Made by a program: the position numbers and the translations under genes
The notes under the pieces: model-generated
What the model saw: only the letters and a program-made list of their open reading frames with translations
Told to the model about the DNA's origin: nothing
Database searches by the model: none
Assembly (NCBI GenBank): GCA_040285825.1
Contig: JAUPSS010000004.1
Location: forward strand, 3,913,658 to 3,977,657
DNA length: 64,000 nt
Source of the DNA: Eukaryota sp. TZLM1-RC
Taxonomy: Eukaryota; Metamonada: BaSk clade
Direction: 5' to 3'
Shown: positions 1 to 10,082 of the stretch, in pieces
Position numbering within the stretch: position 1 is the first letter of the stretch
How the letters are laid out: every line of letters begins with the position of its first letter

Positions 1-182
1 TCAACTGTCTAGTACTACTTCTTCCATCCCATCGACAAATGGGTTGACGCATCGTTGGAATACCATTATCTGGAAGATTTTGCTGCGTTTCAAAAAAATT
101 CTGTTGCAATGCTTGCATTAAAAACGTTTACACTTCCTTTTGAAGGTAATTTCAAGAACACCACTGTGAAAACAAAATAGTT

Positions 183-700
183 TGGGGCTTCGCAAACTTT
201 TGGTCTGCTTCAAAAATACTGGAACTCTTTGGAAAAACAAATAAAAGTTGTGTATGTATTGTCTGCGGCAACGGACTCACCAACGGAGCTATTGCACTTA
301 AACTTGATGTCCCAATGGTCGGATGTACATGTTATCGCTGGAAATTAAGCAATACATGATGGAACTTGATGTTGTAGTCAGAAAAATCTACAAGCTATTT
401 GGAGAACTGATGACGGCTAAGCACGTAATAATGCTTCAACTAAAAACTGATGTGAGTATTAAAAGATTGAACACCGCAAGGTGGGGTACTCGTTTTGCCA
501 TAGTTGAAAAGTACTTTAGTTGTTGTGAAACTGCTGTCAAGCTTGAACAAAAAGTAACTGACTCTATGCCCACCGTATCTGAGGAAAAAGGTCTGAGGGA
601 ACTGCTGACTCTTTTACAAAAGAAGAGGTTAACAAAAGTCTACAAGCCAGTTCACTTTCTCTTCCTGAAGCAGGGGACATTGCTGCAACGAAAAGTTTAG
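183..700 (+). pseudogene. hAT-like transposase remnant, frameshifted
   Basis: Two overlapping reading frames together resemble the middle of a hAT-superfamily DNA transposase. The first frame (183-364) reads through CGNGLTNGAIALKLDVPMVGC, wherein the usual DNCxxN motif, followed by a LGVPxxGC-SHR motif, appears in degraded form, and stops at a TGA. The second frame (323-700, 125 residues) continues the family pattern with NTARWGTRFAIVEKYF, matching the TRWSS...RY segment. A frameshift near 345-365 breaks the gene. Neither the N-terminal BED finger nor the C-terminal dimerisation region is visible. The fragment starts close to the window edge, so more of it may lie upstream. I call it a dead transposon fossil. 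The superfamily assignment rests on motif order only. Confidence 0.55.
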
Positions 701-789
701 CAGTCTCACAACTTACACACTTTTCCCATGTGACTTGTCTAAATCACCAGAGTTCGAAACAGGTGTGATCAAAGTCATTGACTCAAGAA

Positions 790-1150
790 GATGTAATCAG
801 AAACAAGCTATTTATTCACTTGAAAACTTCTTTTGTAAAATGCGCCATTCGTTTCGATTTTTGCAATGTCAAAATGATCATGCTTGAATTGTCGCAAATG
901 TTGCAAACAGTTTAAAAACAATAGAATTCAACTAAACGGAAAGACATGACCATTAGTTTCAATGATGTATAAAGCTCATAAATTTTGAAAATGTTATTGA
1001 CCTAATCAAAAGAATGATAATCGAGTAGAAATTAGGGTTATCGTTGTCAATTGCTGAACATCACCATTTGTTTCAAGTTTATTGGATGTTTTCTGTTTGT
1101 AGAATATTTTCAACATGAAAATGACACTTCATGAATTTATATTGAATAAA
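790..1150 (-). repeat. Dispersed RepB copy, diverged
   Basis: This stretch aligns by eye with the ~450-bp RepB units near the rDNA (for example 40800-41140). Shared words in order are AAAACTTCTTTTGTAAAATG, CGCCATTCGTTTCGATTTTT, ATGATGTATAAAGCTCATAA and AATCAAAAGAATGATAATCG. It is clearly more diverged than the copies near the rDNA. It is a lone copy placed just after the hAT remnant. No coding potential is seen. Confidence 0.7.
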
Positions 1151-2095
1151 ATAAATAAATAGACTATTTTTTTACCATACTTCGATAACCAAATGATTAT
1201 TGAACTTACTTTTTAAACACAAGTAAAACAATGTAATGTGTTTCAAAAAACAGCTAATTGTCCAAAAATTCAATAATAAAAACTAAATAATGTATATATT
1301 TTTCCAAAAAACAACAAAAATTCACTTCTTTTATGACTTACACAAACAAACAAAGTCACTGACTCTTTCACTGATCATATGACCTCTGTCGAGCGACTGG
1401 CCCTAGTTCCTTTTGAAATATCAGTTTCTTCTGTTATCTCGCCTGAATCTGCCACTAGAAAGCGCCTTTCTCAAAAAGAGTTTCTCAAAAAGGGAAAAAG
1501 CCAGTCTACGTGAGCCACTATCAAAACCGTAATGCGACCCAGCATGGATACCAATCACGTCGAACATGGTGGAAAGGCTGTTCAGTCAGTCTAGACCATG
1601 CAGAAGTGGCTACAGAGGCAATTTGTCACCAAGCATCATGGAACTTGAACTCTTGTTTCATGTCAACCGAGCTTGGTACTTTTTGGAGACTGTAGGATCT
1701 CTGTTCAAACAACATGATAAGGCCAATGACAATGTTGAATAGTTTCTGTTCAGATGGAGTTTATCAATTATTGAATGTATTAAGTTTTGTTTATCTCAAT
1801 TTAAGGAAAAATAGAAAACCAAAAATAAATACACTATTTTGCATTGCAACGATCATCGTTTGATTGTCAAATCTGAAACGATAATCGATCGAAAGTAAAA
1901 GATGCATCAGTATCAATCGACGATACGATATTGAAATGGGAAAATTAGTTTTGTACCATTTAAAGACTTTCAAAATTACCTTCATACCACAATAATTGTT
2001 TTTATACCACCGCTGCTCTATAATGTATTCTTTAAATATCGCTTCCTTGAAGAAAGAGTCTACATTCAAGGATAAGAAAAGCTTTCAACTACGAC
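1151..2095. other. AT-rich stretch without recognised gene
   Basis: I see no recognisable gene here. The longest open frames (61 and 92 codons) lack known motifs and overlap each other on opposite strands. A short direct repeat of TCTCAAAAAG lies near 1470-1495. The end of this stretch may belong to the 5' part of the MULE-like fossil that follows, but no conserved motif shows it. Confidence 0.5.
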
Positions 2096-2578
2096 TTGAA
2101 CACGACAGTCTTCTTGAAAGTCGTGAGATCAAATACACTCATAGTGACAAGTTACGATGTCGAGCTTCTTGCTGCCAAATGTCCTGTGAATTCTCTGTTA
2201 CGACTGTTCGAAGGACAACTGTTCCCTCTTGCATATGCGATTGTTGATATTGAAAACGATGTCAACTGGAAGTATTTTCTTCATTTATTGAAGGAAAGCC
2301 TAAAAGAACCTCATCTTGTTATTGTGTCTGATCGTCACCCGTCTATTTTAAAAACTGCAAAAGAGATGTTTGAAAATGATGTAGCGCATGCTTACTGTCT
2401 GAGACATTTGTGTGCAAACTTCTGCAAACATTACAAGCAAAAAGACCTGGAAGGTTATATATGGGAAGCAGCAGAGGCTGTAAACGAAGCAGACTATTTT
2501 GTAGCGCTGCAAAAGATCGACAACGTCAAAGCGCGAGAAGAACTCGATTCAATCAGGGATCATAGTATAATATTATAG
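2096..2578 (+). pseudogene. Mutator-like (MULE) DDE transposase fragment
   Basis: The 160-residue frame matches the core of the MULE transposase domain. Around residues 45-60 it reads PLAYAIVDIENDVNWKYFL, the usual PxAfaiV...EN...W.wFL block. VIVSDRH near residue 78 carries the second catalytic Asp. AYCLRHLCANFCKHY near residues 100-114 is the C-x2-H motif that sits between the catalytic residues, and the following DLEGYIWEAAEAVNEADYF fits the helical region after it. The N-terminal first Asp block is poorly preserved, and the frame ends before the last catalytic Glu. No terminal inverted repeats were found, so this is a truncated relic. The domain call is strong; activity is unlikely. Confidence 0.75.
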
Positions 2579-2930
2579 GATAATATCATTAGAGACAGAG
2601 AAAAGAGATCAGTGTCAATCAATCAGAATCTCACCATGGTAGAAAACCAATTATAGTCATGAAAACGTGCAGTAATTTTCTTCACCATTTCAAACAGTGG
2701 TACAAAAACAATTTTGATTTAGAATGAGTGGCATAAAAAAATTGCCCCTATTGAAATTCGCTGAACATGAAATGAAAATACATTTATCCCGAATTTTACC
2801 TGATCCCGTTGATCAAAAATTACCCACTGTAGGTGAAAAAAAACGGAAATCACTGAATACGGGCCCCGCATTAACGGGTGATTGAAATTTTTTTTTTCTC
2901 TTTTTCTTTGTTTAAAAATTTATGAAATGT
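2579..2930. other. AT-rich stretch, nothing recognised
   Basis: This contains poly-T near 2887-2898 and no open frame of note. I see no similarity to the other repeats in the window until about 2931, where Ele-A sequence starts. Confidence 0.5.
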
Positions 2931-3250
2931 CAGGTACTTGTAGCAGTTTAGGTTCTCGCTCTACCAATTCTTCCTCGAGGGACAGGAAGCGATACAAGCC
3001 TACCTTTAGTGGAAACAAATTCTGTAATTTAAATTCTGTATCTCACATTTGGTATTGATTTTTTAAGAAAAAGATCAATAAACAGTCAACAGCAGTAAAG
3101 CCTCAACAATAAGGTGTAAAAAATCGAACTGTCTCTATTACGTAAAGGGCCGAAAGCTAGAATGCTCATTCCCCAAATGCTCTCAAAATCTATGCAAGTG
3201 GGCAATTAGAAGCATTCCTAATTCAGACACAAGACAGAGAAGTGTGTAGT
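2931..3250 (+). pseudogene. Partial duplicate of Ele-A coding region
   Basis: This parallels 3855-4245 in the next Ele-A copy. Both run through a Ser-rich stretch followed by lysine-rich codons and end with the same words, CAAAATCTATGCAAGTGG here and AAAATCTACGCAAGTGG there. That end encodes the NALKIYASG segment at the start of the RNase H-like domain. The reading frame here is interrupted by several stops. After about 3255 the sequence jumps back to the 5' start of an Ele-A copy, so this looks like a truncated first copy directly upstream of a longer second one. Confidence 0.6.
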
Positions 3251-3254
3251 CACA

Positions 3255-4059
3255 CAATGTTGTATGAACTCTTACAATGATAAACAAATATTGTTTTTTT
3301 ATTCAACATAAATTCAATGTATATCCAAAAGAACAATTTTAAAGCTAAAACTATTGGACTCATTTTGCATTTGAAAAACCCCACTTATGAGGAAAAACTC
3401 GACACATGAGAACAAACCTTTAAATTGTAATTTACTTATCAGTTGTTTCACACACCGTTGTATGATATTTTTTCTTCACACTTCTTGTGAAAACGTGCCT
3501 ATGCATATTTGATACAATGCAGGTTTTATACATGAGTGAATGATTCATGTCTTCTGAAATCTTGAAGACAATGGTGTAAGCAGTAAAGATGATGTATGTA
3601 TTAAAAAGAATAATATAAAGAAAAAGTGTATTATGAAAGAATCTACACCAAGAAAAGCGTACAGCGGTGTAGAGATCAGGTCAATCAATGAAAAATTGAC
3701 ATCAAAAGATTGATTGAGTCAAACGAAACCCTTGAAGGACCATATAGGTACAAAGGTTTGCGGTATACAAATGTAAGATGCGCTAGGCAAATCTGCTGTG
3801 GAAGAAATCGTGAAATCTACCTTTGTACCTCCACGAATCTTGACACTAGGGATAAGTAGTGTCTCGCTCTCTCGATTCCTCTTCGGAGGATATGGAGGGG
3901 CACAAGTCTACCTTTATTGGTAACAAAAATTTAAACTCTGGTTCTCACAATGAAATCGATTGCTTTAAGAAAAAGTCAAAAAAAATCTCAACAGCGGGAA
4001 AACCTTGGTGTAATGTTCAGGTGTAACATCAGTGAGTAATACACCCAAGTTAGATGTAA
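3255..4059 (+). mobile_element. Ele-A 5' region (copy 1), leads into RNase H-like ORF
   Basis: This stretch recurs at 8310-9060, 20198-20990, 26583-27410 and inverted at 37445-38280. Shared landmarks in order are GCTAAAAC near 3340, AACAAACCTTTAAATTGTAA near 3412, TGTGAAAACGTGC near 3487, AAAGATGATGTATG near 3586, TTGATTGAGTCAAACGAAAC near 3709 and GCGCTAGGCAAATCTGCTG near 3780. The start carries a RepB-like end (CAATGTTGTATGAACTCTTA near 3256), so RepB and Ele-A seem to be parts of one element. Reading frames suggest decayed coding sequence: an IESNET word and then KSTFVPPRIxTL recur in several copies. I do not recognise the protein with confidence. Confidence 0.6.
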
Positions 4060-4251
4060 CTACAGCAAAAACACCCATCAGCAAAGAAACACCTGAAATC
4101 AGGTTTAAAACCAGCACTCGGTGGCACTGTCACTTTTAAGGATTCGGAGAGTACAGGGCCTAAAACTGGAACCCCCAATCCTCAAAATGCTCTAAAAATC
4201 TACGCAAGTGGTGCATTTAGAAGCATACCCAATTCAAATACAAGGACGGGA

Positions 4252-4878
4252 ATGGGAATCGTTATGTATTATAACGGGGACCATTATTTAGATTACTACG
4301 GACCTTGTGAAGGCGTTACAACCGGTCTAGGAGCAGAAAGCCATGCTTTGCTGGCAGCAATGCTCCTAATTGAAAAACCTGAGGTACGTCCTCGGGATAT
4401 GCAATCTGCAGTGATTATCACGGATTGCGACTGGGCCTTCGAGAGAATTATGGGTAGGTCAACAGTGAATGTAACACAGCTGAGACCTGTTATTAATGAA
4501 ATATGCTCTAAAAGGGAAGGGTTACCCTATGTATTAACATTGGAGAAAGTAAAAGGTGTCTCCAGTGCTGCGAATAAATTAACAAAGGAACGAATGAAAA
4601 TGGCTCTGCGTTTTGCAAAAAACAGCATTGTAGGTGATAAGTCACCTAATTTTACATATGTTCCAATTAGAGCAATGAGTGTCGAGGATTGCACTCAACA
4701 ACCACAATCAAAATTGAATGAAGGTTTAGAGTTTGTCCTTCCAGGCAAAGAAAAACAAACCAGTCAAACCAGTTCTAACCCCTCAAGACCCCCGCGAGAT
4801 ATCAGGGACCTATTGGCGGCCGAAACTAGAGATCACTCTCCAAGTCAAAGCCTAGAGAAACCAATAGGAAGACGATGA
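4252..4878 (+). CDS. RNase H-like domain ORF of a retroelement, active site degraded
   Basis: The frame is open from about 4060; the first ATG is 4252 (208 residues). Codons 4189-4600 follow the RNase HI fold: IYASGAF, then GMGIVMYYNGD, then AESHALLAAML, then VIITDCDWAFE, then a C-terminal helix with SAANKLTKE. The Glu (AES) and the central Asp (TDC) are present. The first Asp, normally Y-x-D-G, is Ser (YASGA). The last Asp, normally A-D-x-L-A, is Asn (ANKLTK). The domain is therefore probably inactive or highly derived. After it comes a Pro/Ser/Gln-rich linker ending at TGA 4876-4878. The next ORF continues in the same frame. In most LINEs that have RNase H it follows the reverse transcriptase, so its position ahead of zinc fingers is unusual. 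Domain assignment is by pattern, not by search. Confidence 0.6.
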   Translation: MGIVMYYNGDHYLDYYGPCEGVTTGLGAESHALLAAMLLIEKPEVRPRDMQSAVIITDCDWAFERIMGRSTVNVTQLRPVINEICSKREGLPYVLTLEKVKGVSSAANKLTKERMKMALRFAKNSIVGDKSPNFTYVPIRAMSVEDCTQQPQSKLNEGLEFVLPGKEKQTSQTSSNPSRPPRDIRDLLAAETRDHSPSQSLEKPIGRR

Positions 4879-5679
4879 CAAGGAACTACTAAGCTGACCA
4901 CGTGTTTCGTCGAAGAATGTGAGTTCACATTCAATACAATTAAAAGCCTACACAATCACCTGAGTGTAGAGCACGGGGACATCCCTGATTCTCAATATAA
5001 AGCGAATGGATTCCACCGCTGCGGTAAATGCAGAACAGTGGTGAAAGATCAACCCAAATCAATTAACATCCATAAAAAGTATTGTAAGGGAAAAGTTAAA
5101 AAAGTTTGTCCAGTTACCAGTTGTGACTGGACTTTTCCTAATAACAATAAGCTCTTAGAGCATTTGGCGAGGTTTCATCCGGGGGTCACGGATGATGAGT
5201 TAGCAGCAAAGGGATACGGTTTGTGCCCTTCATGCAGAGGTGTTTTCACTTCGACTGGGCTAACAAATCATAAAAAGGTATGCATGCCTGAAGCTGGTCT
5301 AGAGTACAAAGAACTGCCTGTACTTAGTGCGGAATTGTTTAGAGTACTCTACCATGAAATTGCATCCACCAAATACGCTAGACTTCGGTCCAAGGGTACT
5401 TGGAGAGGAGTTATTGGAAGCATTGCTAATAGTGATGCCACGATGACTCAAAAATGGATGTATTTATTGATTTCCCCTTACGTTTTTCTATATGGTAGAA
5501 AGGGAAATTGTTTCACCCAGCTTAATCGTCTTATTGATCTCATCAATCGTAATAATCAGGACGAAATAACATGCAACGAGGTCACTTTGGTCTTGCGAGA
5601 CAGGAGAAACAAAATTGGTTTCCTTCTTTCTCAGGTTCATTCATCCTCTCAGGATGAGACTCGAGTTAAGCGGAAATGA
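4879..5679 (+). CDS. Four-zinc-finger N-terminal segment of a non-LTR retrotransposon
   Basis: The frame runs unbroken from the codon after the TGA at 4876 to the stop at 5677; the first plausible internal start is GTG 5038. It holds four zinc-binding motifs: C-x4-C-x12-H-x4-H starting CFVEEC (about 4903), C-x2-C-x13-H-x3-C starting CGKC (about 5020), C-x4-C-x12-H-x4-H starting CPVTSC (about 5110), and C-x2-C-x11-H-x3-C starting CPSC (about 5227). A region with RSKGTWRGVIGSIA and ISPYVFLYGRKGN follows, resembling the segment between zinc fingers and reverse transcriptase in REL-ENDO type elements. No reverse transcriptase follows; the element is truncated after 5679. These fingers probably bind target DNA or element RNA, which is inference from the family. 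Confidence 0.65.
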   Translation, partial: QGTTKLTTCFVEECEFTFNTIKSLHNHLSVEHGDIPDSQYKANGFHRCGKCRTVVKDQPKSINIHKKYCKGKVKKVCPVTSCDWTFPNNNKLLEHLARFHPGVTDDELAAKGYGLCPSCRGVFTSTGLTNHKKVCMPEAGLEYKELPVLSAELFRVLYHEIASTKYARLRSKGTWRGVIGSIANSDATMTQKWMYLLISPYVFLYGRKGNCFTQLNRLIDLINRNNQDEITCNEVTLVLRDRRNKIGFLLSQVHSSSQDETRVKRK

Positions 5680-8309
5680 CATCGAACAATGTGGATCAAC
5701 TTCAAAGCACTGATCAGATTTCCACATCAAACTTCACTACTGATACAATTATATATCAATTGATTAAAAGATGTATAGTTGAAGTATTGAAAGTCAAAGT
5801 TCAAAAAAAGGTTGACCATTTCAGTTAAAACTCACTGAAATGAAATTGAAACTGTTCAAACTCTTGGTGGAAGTGCTGTTTATGAGGAAAAAATGTGATC
5901 ATCTCGCAAATCCTCGTATTCTTAAAATCAAAAATGTCCAGGATAAGTTTTTAGTTTGGTGTAACATATCCAAGATTATAAACGTTAAGCAAGCAAATCT
6001 TCAGCTTGTTGGTATTTGACAAAGTCAAGATTGAGAGAATGTCCACATTACATGATCGATAGAGTTTTTTGGTATGTCCTTACCTGAGTAAATAACAAGA
6101 ATGTTGATAAATACATCATTTCAGAAAGAAGAGACCAAGTATGCTAAAAAATAAATAAATAAAAATATGCTGAGCCGACTTGCTAAGCAGTCTGACATAA
6201 TTAATGAAGATTGTTTGAAAATATTAAATTTAATATTTCTACATAATTCCTGGCAAACAAATCAGCGTAGACTTTAAGAAGAAACTGATAAAAATAAAAT
6301 ACAGTTGAATCAAATTTGTTGAGGTAAAAAAAGAAACCCTCAATTTAATTCATAAATGAAATTGTTGCAAGTCTTAAACCTACAAAGATCCAAAAACATG
6401 TAGACTATACAGACACACGTAATCAGATTTTTCCTGACCGTAATCAACCTCAAACAGTTAAAAACTGAATGATTAATGATTATTCAGTCGTTGATGTACT
6501 TAAGAATAGAGACCCTAAATAAAGAAAATTACTCTCAATATTTGGTAGAGACTCTGATAAAATGTTTGCAAATCAGTAACAATAACAAAATCAATAGATA
6601 GCAATGACAATAAAAAAATGACAATAAAATTAAGTAAACTCATATAAAACCATGGCTGAGAACAAATTAAAGAACCTGAATTGGTGACAAAAACTGCTGG
6701 TTAAAGGAAATTCACAATTGATTTAAGAAATAGAAATAGCAAAAAAAAGTTAACAAAGTGAAATGGGAAGTAATAAACCACAGCACACACAATCAATTTA
6801 GTGAATAATCAAAAATTCTGAATACCAAACTGACAATACTGACTAACAAATAGGGTTAAACCTCAAACTTTAATTAACTACAGACAAACTTAAACAAGCA
6901 ACAAGTAAACAAAAGAACCAGAAATACAATCTTTAATGAGCAGATTATATAACAACTACTTGATGAAAAAGTTTTATAAATGAATAAAGAAGAAGAGTAA
7001 ATCAGAAATGGTTGTAAACCTTAAACTGCAGAACAATTCAAAACAAATTCAAAAGTGCAAATGTTTTGAATAAAGAATAAAGGAAAGTCAAAGTTCATTT
7101 CATTCGGTCTTAATGGAATTCTTGCCTAAGACTAATTGTAAATAATGATAATGTGATAATAAGGCAAATGAGCCAAACAAATTGTGTCTTGTAGAGGGTC
7201 GAATCCAGGGTGCGAGCTAAAAACCAATAGTCGAGCGTTCGATTCCTGGTGAAGGCGAAAAATGACTTGATAATCAAGGAAATATAGAAAGTGAGTGCGA
7301 CAGGAGTGCGAGAGGAGAGAAGCTGTTAGACAAACAAACATGTCAAAGTGATAGGAATGCGACTCAGGTGGTGAAGCATTGAATCGATTTGATAAAAGGA
7401 AATCTAGGTGGAAACAAGTGAGAGAAGGCAAGATTGAGCAATGAATTGAGTAATGTGAAGTGTGAAACGTAGAGTGAAGTAGAAGATTGTATGACTGATG
7501 AAGGGTGGTTTGAGCACTACAGCAGTCAAAGTTAACACAGTATCTTATAGTCTATGCCTACACTGATGTTAACAACAGTGTGACAGTAGGCAGTAGACAC
7601 AAAAGTTAGTAGTTTTAAGTAAAGATATGAAAAGATCCTTGGCAAAGTCAATGATGGTCGAGGAAGAATAAGAATACCATGCATGCATGGATTGGTTAAT
7701 TGTACCAAACTTGGTTTGTGTTCTGAGGGAAAAGTATTTCTTATCAGTTCAAAGTTAGGCAGATAATGTTCTATCATTGCCCACCGGTTGACACAATGGT
7801 TCTCATTCCGCAATGAACATTGAAAACGAGCACTTATCGTTGAAATGACTTTGCTGCGTTGAATGGATTCACTTCTTTCAATATATTTTTGATTATTTAA
7901 ATACTAGTAATAAATTACTCACACCAACTACTGAAACACAACATTTTGATCCATACAACTTTCATTGGATCTTGTTTCAACGGTTTGTTATTTCAAAATC
8001 TAAATTTGGTCTTGTAAGATTTCTCTGTATGTGGTCAATTTGATTTTTCTAACAGACATCGGATTATTCAGAAAATTGCTAAATAAAATAAGTTAAAGAA
8101 ATATGGGATTTTTGTTGAACTTTTAAAGCCTGAAAGATGTCATTAAGATTATGTAAAAATGCAAAACCATGGAATTAAAAACTGAAATGACCTTCTCAAT
8201 TAAAAGTACAATATTTCTAGAATTTTGGATTCTAAACAAAGGCGATTTATCATACCTCTTTGCAAAACAGTTACAATAAGATAGGTTCTTTTAGGCAAAA
8301 AACTATGAA
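5680..8309. other. Long AT-rich stretch without recognised gene
   Basis: About 2.6 kb with many short A and T runs and stops in all frames. Open frames of 93-99 codons on the - strand at 7132-7431 and 7532-7813 have no motif I recognise. Positions 5850-5990 could be decayed coding sequence of the preceding element, but no motif supports that. TTCGATTCC-like words near 7197 and 7236 resemble pol III B boxes but do not fold as tRNA arms. Confidence 0.5.
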
Positions 8310-9060
8310 CAAAAGTAGTGTTAAAATTGTTTGGCTCAATCTGTATTTGGAAAAAAATCAATTTATGAGGAAATCACTGAACACTTAACACTAAACCTTT
8401 AAGTTGAAATATACATTTAAATTTTCTTACACACAATCATATTATATTATAGTTTAGCATCAAAAAGGGTGTTCATGTGAAAATAAGTATAGGTTTATGG
8501 GATCCAGGGCAGATATTGAACACAAAAGAATGATTTATATTTTCTATTGCAATGACAGTCTTGAAAACAATGGTGGTAGCAGTAAAGATGATGTATTTAG
8601 TGAAACAAACTATTCAGGGAAACTGTATAACGAAAGAATCTACATCAAGAAAAGCGTACAGCGGTGTAGACATCAACTCAATCAATGAAAAATTGACATC
8701 AAAAGATTGATTGAGTCAAACGAAACCTTTGAAATACCCTATAGGTACAAAGGTTTGCGGTATACAAATGTAAAATCCGCTAAGCAAGTCTGCTGTGGAA
8801 GAAATCGTGAAATCTACCTTTGTGCCTCCAAGAATCATGACACTAAGGATATGTACTGTTTCATGTTACTTACTCATCTTAAAGTTGAGTAACGAAAGAA
8901 GAAAGACCAAAGAATGTCGCTCAAGCTGGAAAACAAGATTATTGGTGTGGTCCCAAAGTTCATATTTTCCAATTTTGAACTTTCGGATTTTACAAAATCT
9001 ACATCCAATTGACTTGGCTTGATTCGATGTGTAATTTGTTCAGTTAGCAATCAAAACACC
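8310..9060 (+). repeat. Ele-A copy 2 (decayed)
   Basis: This aligns with copy 1 through AATGATTTATATTTTCTATT, AGTAAAGATGATGTATTTAG, AAAGCGTACAGCGGTGTAGA and TGATTGAGTCAAACGAAACC. It also shows the GTTCATATTTTCCAATTTTG word that in the near-rDNA copies reads TTCAGATTTTCCAATTTTG. Two short frames (8497-8688, 8707-8892) cover the family's conserved part, but they need a frameshift between them. It ends in sequence that no longer matches the other copies after about 9000. Confidence 0.65.
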
Positions 9061-9780
9061 ATTCTTGCGACCTTTGAAAATAAAACAAATCATCTTTATA
9101 GTAATTCGCCGACTTAAGGCATCATTTACACCTAATATCATTCTTTATCACAAAATTGTTCCTTTTTCGCCTCTGTAGACGGTCAAGATTTTGTTCAAAC
9201 AGTTGAGTAGAACATTATCAGAGAGAGACTTCTGTCCTGGGTTCAGTATTGCATTGTATTGAAAATTAAAATGTTGAGGATGCGTTTTGTTTCTTGGATT
9301 GTTTAATGTGAAAATGTGGGCCTTGACAGCAGACGAACTATTGAAAGCTCGAGTCACAATAGCAGCAGAACATTATTGCAAAATGTTTGCACGAAATGTA
9401 CTGAAATCACATATGAAAACGACACTATGAAAATTCATGTTGCCAAAAGCACATTCTACTATTCAAACAATTTGATGTCCAAATATTTTAAAGCAATTCT
9501 TTATATAAGTATATCATAGGTTTATATATTTCACAATTGATGTTAGAAGCAATTTCTATTCTTTTCTCCAAAACACTTTTTAACCAATCTGTTATTCCAG
9601 TGTTCTTCTGAAACCTAGAAATGCATTATAAATTAACATTAATTGTTTTAAATTACAGTTGTTGTGTATTCAAACAATGTTGTATGAACTCTTACAATGA
9701 TAACCAAATATTTTGAAATAACTAATTTAATAAATATTTTTATTTTTTTAATGTACTGTATATTTATTTAAACAAAATTC
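9061..9780. other. No recognised gene; short RepB end fragment
   Basis: Overlapping 67-69 codon frames on both strands at 9148-9519 have no recognisable motif. Positions 9655-9720 repeat the CAATGTTGTATGAACTCTTA word found at 3256, which is the diverged counterpart of the RepB end (TTGCGTGAACTTTTACATTG). Confidence 0.5.
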
Positions 9781-9789
9781 TATCTAGTA

Positions 9790-10075
9790 TTCAATTTCCT
9801 CCAAACAAGCATCACTATTACTAAACCTACTCACAGCATTACGTTCATAATCTACACCAATAGCTAAAAGTGCCTTTGAAATCATTGTTGGAATAGACTT
9901 GAAAATGCAAAAAACAAATCTATTTAACCAGAAAATGGAATTCATTTTTTTACGAGATCTATTCAGTAAAATTTTTCGAAGTTTTCAAAAAAGTGTAACC
10001 CTGAAGGTCCAATATTGCCAAAAAGAGAAAATGCAAACGGCACAAACTGATATTTCACATGTTCGACTCTACCTA
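9790..10075 (-). pseudogene. 3' tip of a REL-ENDO non-LTR retrotransposon ORF
   Basis: Read on the - strand, this gives FVPFAFSLFGNIGPSG and then a tail with FWLNRFVFCIFKSIPTMISK, ending at a TAG near 9800. The two segments correspond to FVPFAFSIFGNIGQSA and the NRIIFALYRSVPKYLSLMM tail of the retrotransposon fragment at 38281-39848, so this is the C-terminus of a related but diverged element. At least one in-frame stop interrupts it. Its upstream part is cut off at about 10080, where satellite monomer sequence begins at once. The element therefore either inserted into a satellite edge or was cut by array expansion. Confidence 0.65.
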
Positions 10076-10082
10076 ACTGTAC

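Noticed and set aside
6850-6865. TAGGGTTAAACC as possible telomere repeat
   Set aside because: It is a single occurrence. No tandem TTAGGG-type run exists anywhere in the window, including the array edges.
7190-7260. Two pol III B-box-like words (GGTCGAATCC and GTTCGATTCC) suggesting a tRNA or SINE
   Set aside because: The flanking bases do not form a T-arm stem in either case, and no D-arm or anticodon arm can be drawn.
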